Positions 60,616 through 64,000 of a DNA stretch of 64,000 bases are shown piece by piece (the stretch's first letter is position 1; every line of letters starts with the position of its first letter). Source of the DNA: Sabellastarte sp. h YS-2021. Its lineage: Eukaryota > Annelida > Polychaeta > Sabellida > Sabellidae. The stretch spans positions 45,761,293 to 45,825,292 of the forward strand of contig OZ024927.1 in NCBI GenBank assembly GCA_964017235.1. Reading direction: 5' to 3'. The notes beneath the pieces were generated by a model that ran no database searches, was not told the origin of the DNA, and was given only the letters and a program-made list of their open reading frames with translations. The position numbers were made by a program, and so were the translations under genes.

Positions 60616-62261
60616 ATTCTTGTAATTGCAACTAAAAAAAATTGGTGAGAATGGATGTGTTACCAGAAACTAACAACTTTGTTCAACAGTTATCAATATT
60701 TTTTATGTTTTCATTACCTAACTTTGCTTGTGCATAACATTATCTGTACCTCTTAAATTGTGTCAGAGAAATCAAAATTTCTTGGTAAATATGTATTTGT
60801 TGACCATAAAAAATTTAAGTTGACATTACCAAAACATTTGGGTATCCCATTTTAGATGACCCAAAAAAAGTTAGTTAACATTACCATCTTTACTGGGTAA
60901 AATACAACTTACCCAATTATCTTGGTGAGAATATGGATGTGTTCCCACAACTAAAATAATTGAAGTCATGCGAACTTAACATTTCTAAATGGGTCAACTA
61001 TTGAGACTTTCTGTTATGTATACATTTCAAATATATGATACTCTAACTTTAAAGTATAAGACCTTTATAAATTTCTTGCCAACCTTTAGACTATGAAAGA
61101 CTGACATGATGATTTTTTTATATTGCAAACTTGCAAATGTGCAGTCAAACCTGTAAAGAAACAGTGAGAAAACCATTTTGAGGAAAATTAAACATTTATT
61201 TTGTCATTAATTTTCACAATATGTATGCTTTTAAAAAAGATAATTACAGACTGAACCATACAAATGCTTTGAACATAGAAGTGGGCAAAAAATTAATTAC
61301 AATACCGGTGCACTTAGCACACTTTTGCAAATATACCCTTGATTACTGTATGATAACTTCAAATAAAATAGTCCCATCAGAGATAAAGGAAAAAATAAAT
61401 TCCAGTATGCATAATATAAACAGAAATCATCAAATAACTTACCCAAAAAGGTTCCAAACAGAATAAGTATTTAACCTGTTTTAAGTCATAATCTCCACCT
61501 TTAAAGATTATTGCACTGTTGAATTATTGTGTCAGTGATAACCAAGAAGTCTCCATCAGGACGATGTGGAACTAAACACCACCATATGAAAACTGTACAC
61601 AATATCATCACCTTGCCCACAAGGTGAACACACCTTGTCTTGCAGTGTTACATACTTTACACATTGCTGCAGTTAATCACTATAATGAATCCAGGCTGGG
61701 TGTATCACAAATTATGGTAATAAATTTAAGTATGGAGCACTTTTCAACATCTTAACTCAATTTCTAAATAAATGAATGCAGAGTAGATCCTTACAAATAC
61801 TACATGAATTACCCTTTGCCTTAAAAAGTGCCAAACAGGAAACAACGAAGATAAAAAACCCAAGACTGGAGGAAGCATAAACATGAAATACTTTTTCCTC
61901 ATGTATATCTATTTGGTGAAACAACAGTGTTAAGTTCACCAAAAAAAAACTGATTGATACTCAAAACAAAGAATAAAGACTACAGTCTCGTCTTAAAAAT
62001 ATTGTTCTAAATATACCCAGTACCATAAAACAGATGCACAAATGTAATGAAATTATAAGTGCCATTTTCAATAAGCACAAACTCTATAAATGTATCATCT
62101 AAAGACATGAATATTGGTTAACTTTTGCCAATACACGTCCAACAAGTGCCTTTAAAATAAATACTCTTGCATTATACACAGGTTGCTCTCCCCGACCCTG
62201 TCAAACTGTTGAACGAAATAAACAATGTATTAATGACATAGTCAATCAAACCATATACTAG
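60616..62261. other. No gene seen
   Basis: AT-rich. A short block, TTGGTGAGAAT(AT)GGATGTGTT, occurs at about 60640 and 60923, suggesting a small repeated element. Nothing else was recognised. Confidence 0.45.
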
Positions 62262-62505
62262 CTAATCACATCATACATTAATGTTTACTAAAAAAACAGT
62301 ACATCTAAGAAAATTACCAAAGATCCAACTTTTTTAACCTAGGTAGGAATATGGCATTAAGGGTCAAGTGAAAAGGTAATAATGTACTGACCAGTATTAA
62401 AAATGTCTTTACTTAATTTGCAACAATATCTTTTCCAACATAATCAGTATCAACTGCTGCAATAAAAATTACATCCTCTGCTTGAATTATCTCAAAGGCC
62501 ACATT
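62262..62505 (-). pseudogene. Decayed tandem copy of the SAMD3-like terminal exon
   Basis: Direct duplicate of the exon and 3' UTR at 62506-62965. The - strand still reads EIIQAEDVIFIAAVDTDYVG, matching EDIIQTEDLIFIAAVDTDDVG of the intact exon. It then loses about 200 bp of coding sequence, including the most conserved region, and meets a stop. This is a host-gene fragment, not a mobile element. Confidence 0.75.
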
Positions 62506-62580
62506 AATCATAACATACATTAATATCTGTGAAAACAATGTACTTCTGAGAAAATTACAGTTCTAGCTAACTTTCAAATA

Positions 62581-62586
62581 TTTATT
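62581..62586 (-). terminator. Polyadenylation signal for the SAMD3-like exon
   Basis: AATAAA on the - strand about 80 nt after the stop codon at 62667-62669. Confidence 0.5.
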
Positions 62587-62666
62587 GTGTTCAATAACCC
62601 AAGTGGGAATATGGCATGAGATTTAAGTGAAAGGTCATAATGCACTGACCAGTATTGATAATTTCT

Positions 62667-62972
62667 TTACAAATTATATTTTGCCTTTAATAGGGCAAGT
62701 TTTGGTGAGAGATTTCCAGGGTCAATTTGTAACACTATCTTTTCCAAAAATTCCCAAATACAGATGGGCTTTGGGTATTTTATGTTGCAGACCCAAATTA
62801 ATGCCATGGCAAACATGACTGCTTGTTGCAAGTCTAACAATTCTTCTTTTACAATTTCCTTTTCAACAACAATACTGTAGGTTGGAGGGTCTTCTCCAAC
62901 ATCATCAGTGTCAACTGCTGCAATGAAGATTAGATCCTCTGTTTGAATTATGTCTTCTTCACATGATCCCTC
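62667..62972 (-). CDS. Terminal exon of a SAMD3-like uncharacterised protein
   Basis: Acceptor TTTGTTTCACAG on the - strand, then 101 codons and a stop. The exon begins EGSCEEDIIQTEDLIFIAAV and includes AVMFAMALIWVCNIKYPKP. It ends in IWEFLEKIVLQID followed by GNLSPKLALLKAKYNL. This matches the C-terminal signature of a large fish and invertebrate family often labelled 'sterile alpha motif domain-containing protein 3-like' (pattern: LIYALNL-YP, TFEFIQK, LSPKVQALKN). Function is unknown. Upstream exons would lie beyond 64000, since none was seen up to the window end. Starts in phase 0. Recognised from family memory, not from a search. Confidence 0.7.
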   Translation of the reverse strand, partial: EGSCEEDIIQTEDLIFIAAVDTDDVGEDPPTYSIVVEKEIVKEELLDLQQAVMFAMALIWVCNIKYPKPICIWEFLEKIVLQIDPGNLSPKLALLKAKYNL

Positions 62973-63489
62973 CTGTGAAACAAAGGATGGAAGTTGTTAC
63001 AATACTTCAGTATCAAGTAAACACTACTACGCTGCAATTTATTAAGTTAGCAAGTATAAGACTTCTCTGATGAATACTGTTTGTTTTCTTACTTCAAGTA
63101 CAATGATTACACACAAATAAATAGCATGGGAGGGACCTGTATTTAACAGTACCCTGGTAATCTACAGTAAATGCCGTGAGATACAGAAGTGATACAATAT
63201 AAATACATGTATGTAAATAGTAGAGAAAGTAATGACTAAGAGAGAAAAAAATGTATGTAAAGCTACCATATCAAAACAGGACAATTAAATAGCAAGGTAG
63301 CAGCATAAATAATTAAAGTAGAAATTATGAAGCTGTAAAATTTAGTGATTGAAGTATTGCTGTCAATGGAAATAGCACAATTTAGTAAAGTTGCATAAAT
63401 AATCAGTAACAGCAAACCATGTATGTTTGTCCTGAGAGAACTATATCTTAAATATGACACGTGCACACACTTTGGTACAGCCAAGATAA
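62973..63489. other. Intron upstream of the SAMD3-like exon: nothing recognised
   Basis: AT-rich intronic sequence with no further exon seen. Confidence 0.45.
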
Positions 63490-63930
63490 AAGGTCACACT
63501 ATGAATTAGCATACCTAAAACCTACCACATATCAACCTTGCACACCTTACAATTTCTGAGATATGGCCGACAAGATTTTCAAGGTCAATGTTACTATAGC
63601 AAGGTCACATCAAAGCCAAACTATGACATTGCACAACTACACCTCGCCAAACTGACATCCCTATAAGTGTCAACTTCATCCATTTTACAGTTTTGAGATA
63701 TGGCCCAGACATGATTTTTAGGGTCAAGGTCACTAAAGCAAAAGTCAAATCAAGGTCACTCCATGACGTTGCACACCTACACCCCCAAATAATGTGTCTA
63801 CCAAGTATCAACTTCTTACACTTTACGATTTCTGAGAAACAGCCCAGCCAAAAACCATCCAGCCCAGCCCAACCATCCAGACACCATAGGTGAAAACAAA
63901 ACCCACAGAGCCTCAATGGCTGTTGGGTAA
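63490..63930 (+). repeat. Family G repeat, two to three tandem units
   Basis: ATATGGCC(GA/CA)GACA, AAGGTCA...AGCAAGGTCA, TGACATTGCACAACTACAC / TGACGTTGCACACCTACAC and AGTATCAACTTC blocks recur at about 155 bp. The end CAGACACCATAGG...GGCTGTTGGG resembles the end of the copy at 36860. Confidence 0.8.
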
Positions 63931-64000
63931 AAACTGCAAATATTTGAAGTAAAGCCTAAATTCTTAAAAAAATTATCTAGCTTATTTGTAGTTTTCAATG

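Noticed and set aside
63263-63484. 73-codon frame on the - strand resembling a membrane peptide
   Set aside because: Low-complexity AT-rich translation in an intron; no support.
1-64000. CRISPR arrays, bacterial operons, prophage-type systems
   Set aside because: Spliced genes, SINEs and retroelements show a eukaryotic nuclear genome; no prokaryotic organisation is present.

Overview
The window is eukaryotic, intron-rich, AT-rich and very rich in repeats. It is most likely from a mollusc, probably a bivalve. The reasons are a secreted beta-lactamase-like gene of the type found in molluscan shell proteomes (gigasin-6-like), several tRNA-derived SINE families, a 5S-rRNA-derived SINE, DIRS, Ty3 and Penelope-like retroelements, and nested palindromic MITEs with aquatic-invertebrate style ends. 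The species cannot be fixed from sequence alone.

Two host genes are supported. The main one is a six-exon gene on the + strand (29876-47600). It encodes a predicted 576-residue secreted serine beta-lactamase/esterase-like protein with SxxK (S91/K94), YxN (Y185/N187) and HSG (348-350) active-site boxes, a signal peptide on its own first exon, and a C-terminal domain resembling DUF3471. All five splice junctions agree in phase. The second is only a terminal exon on the - strand (62667-62972). Its protein end resembles the multicopy 'SAMD3-like' uncharacterised proteins of fish and invertebrates. A decayed tandem copy of that exon lies just downstream of it (62262-62505).

Layout. 0.5-9 kb: an old DIRS-like element with inverted terminal repeats (2.19-7.39 kb), flanked on both sides by copies of one dispersed repeat (family D). 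10-12 kb: a SINE with clear target duplications beside a partial DIRS element on the - strand. 13-19 kb: short tandem duplications, a MITE, LINE debris, a SINE and a diverged repeat field. 20-25.1 kb: a second-family DIRS element (gag, RT, RNase H, tyrosine recombinase) carrying a SINE. 25.6-28 kb: LINE debris and a tandem-repeat element. 29.9-47.6 kb: the beta-lactamase-like gene, whose introns hold MITEs (one nested inside another inside repeat D), a SINE, a Penelope-like GIY-YIG fragment, a 36-bp-arm palindrome and two hammerhead-ribozyme-like motifs. 49-52.6 kb: SINEs and three adjoining tandem arrays. 52.9-58.7 kb: a fossil Ty3/gypsy element with an extra C2H2 zinc-finger ORF after the integrase. 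58.7-64 kb: a 5S-derived SINE, tandem arrays and the SAMD3-like exon.

The most unusual signal is a pair of type I hammerhead ribozyme motifs (42043-42111 and 45462-45526). Each has the full invariant core and lies in the intron just upstream of exon 3 or exon 4 of the beta-lactamase-like gene. Their helices are kept by different base pairs in the two copies.
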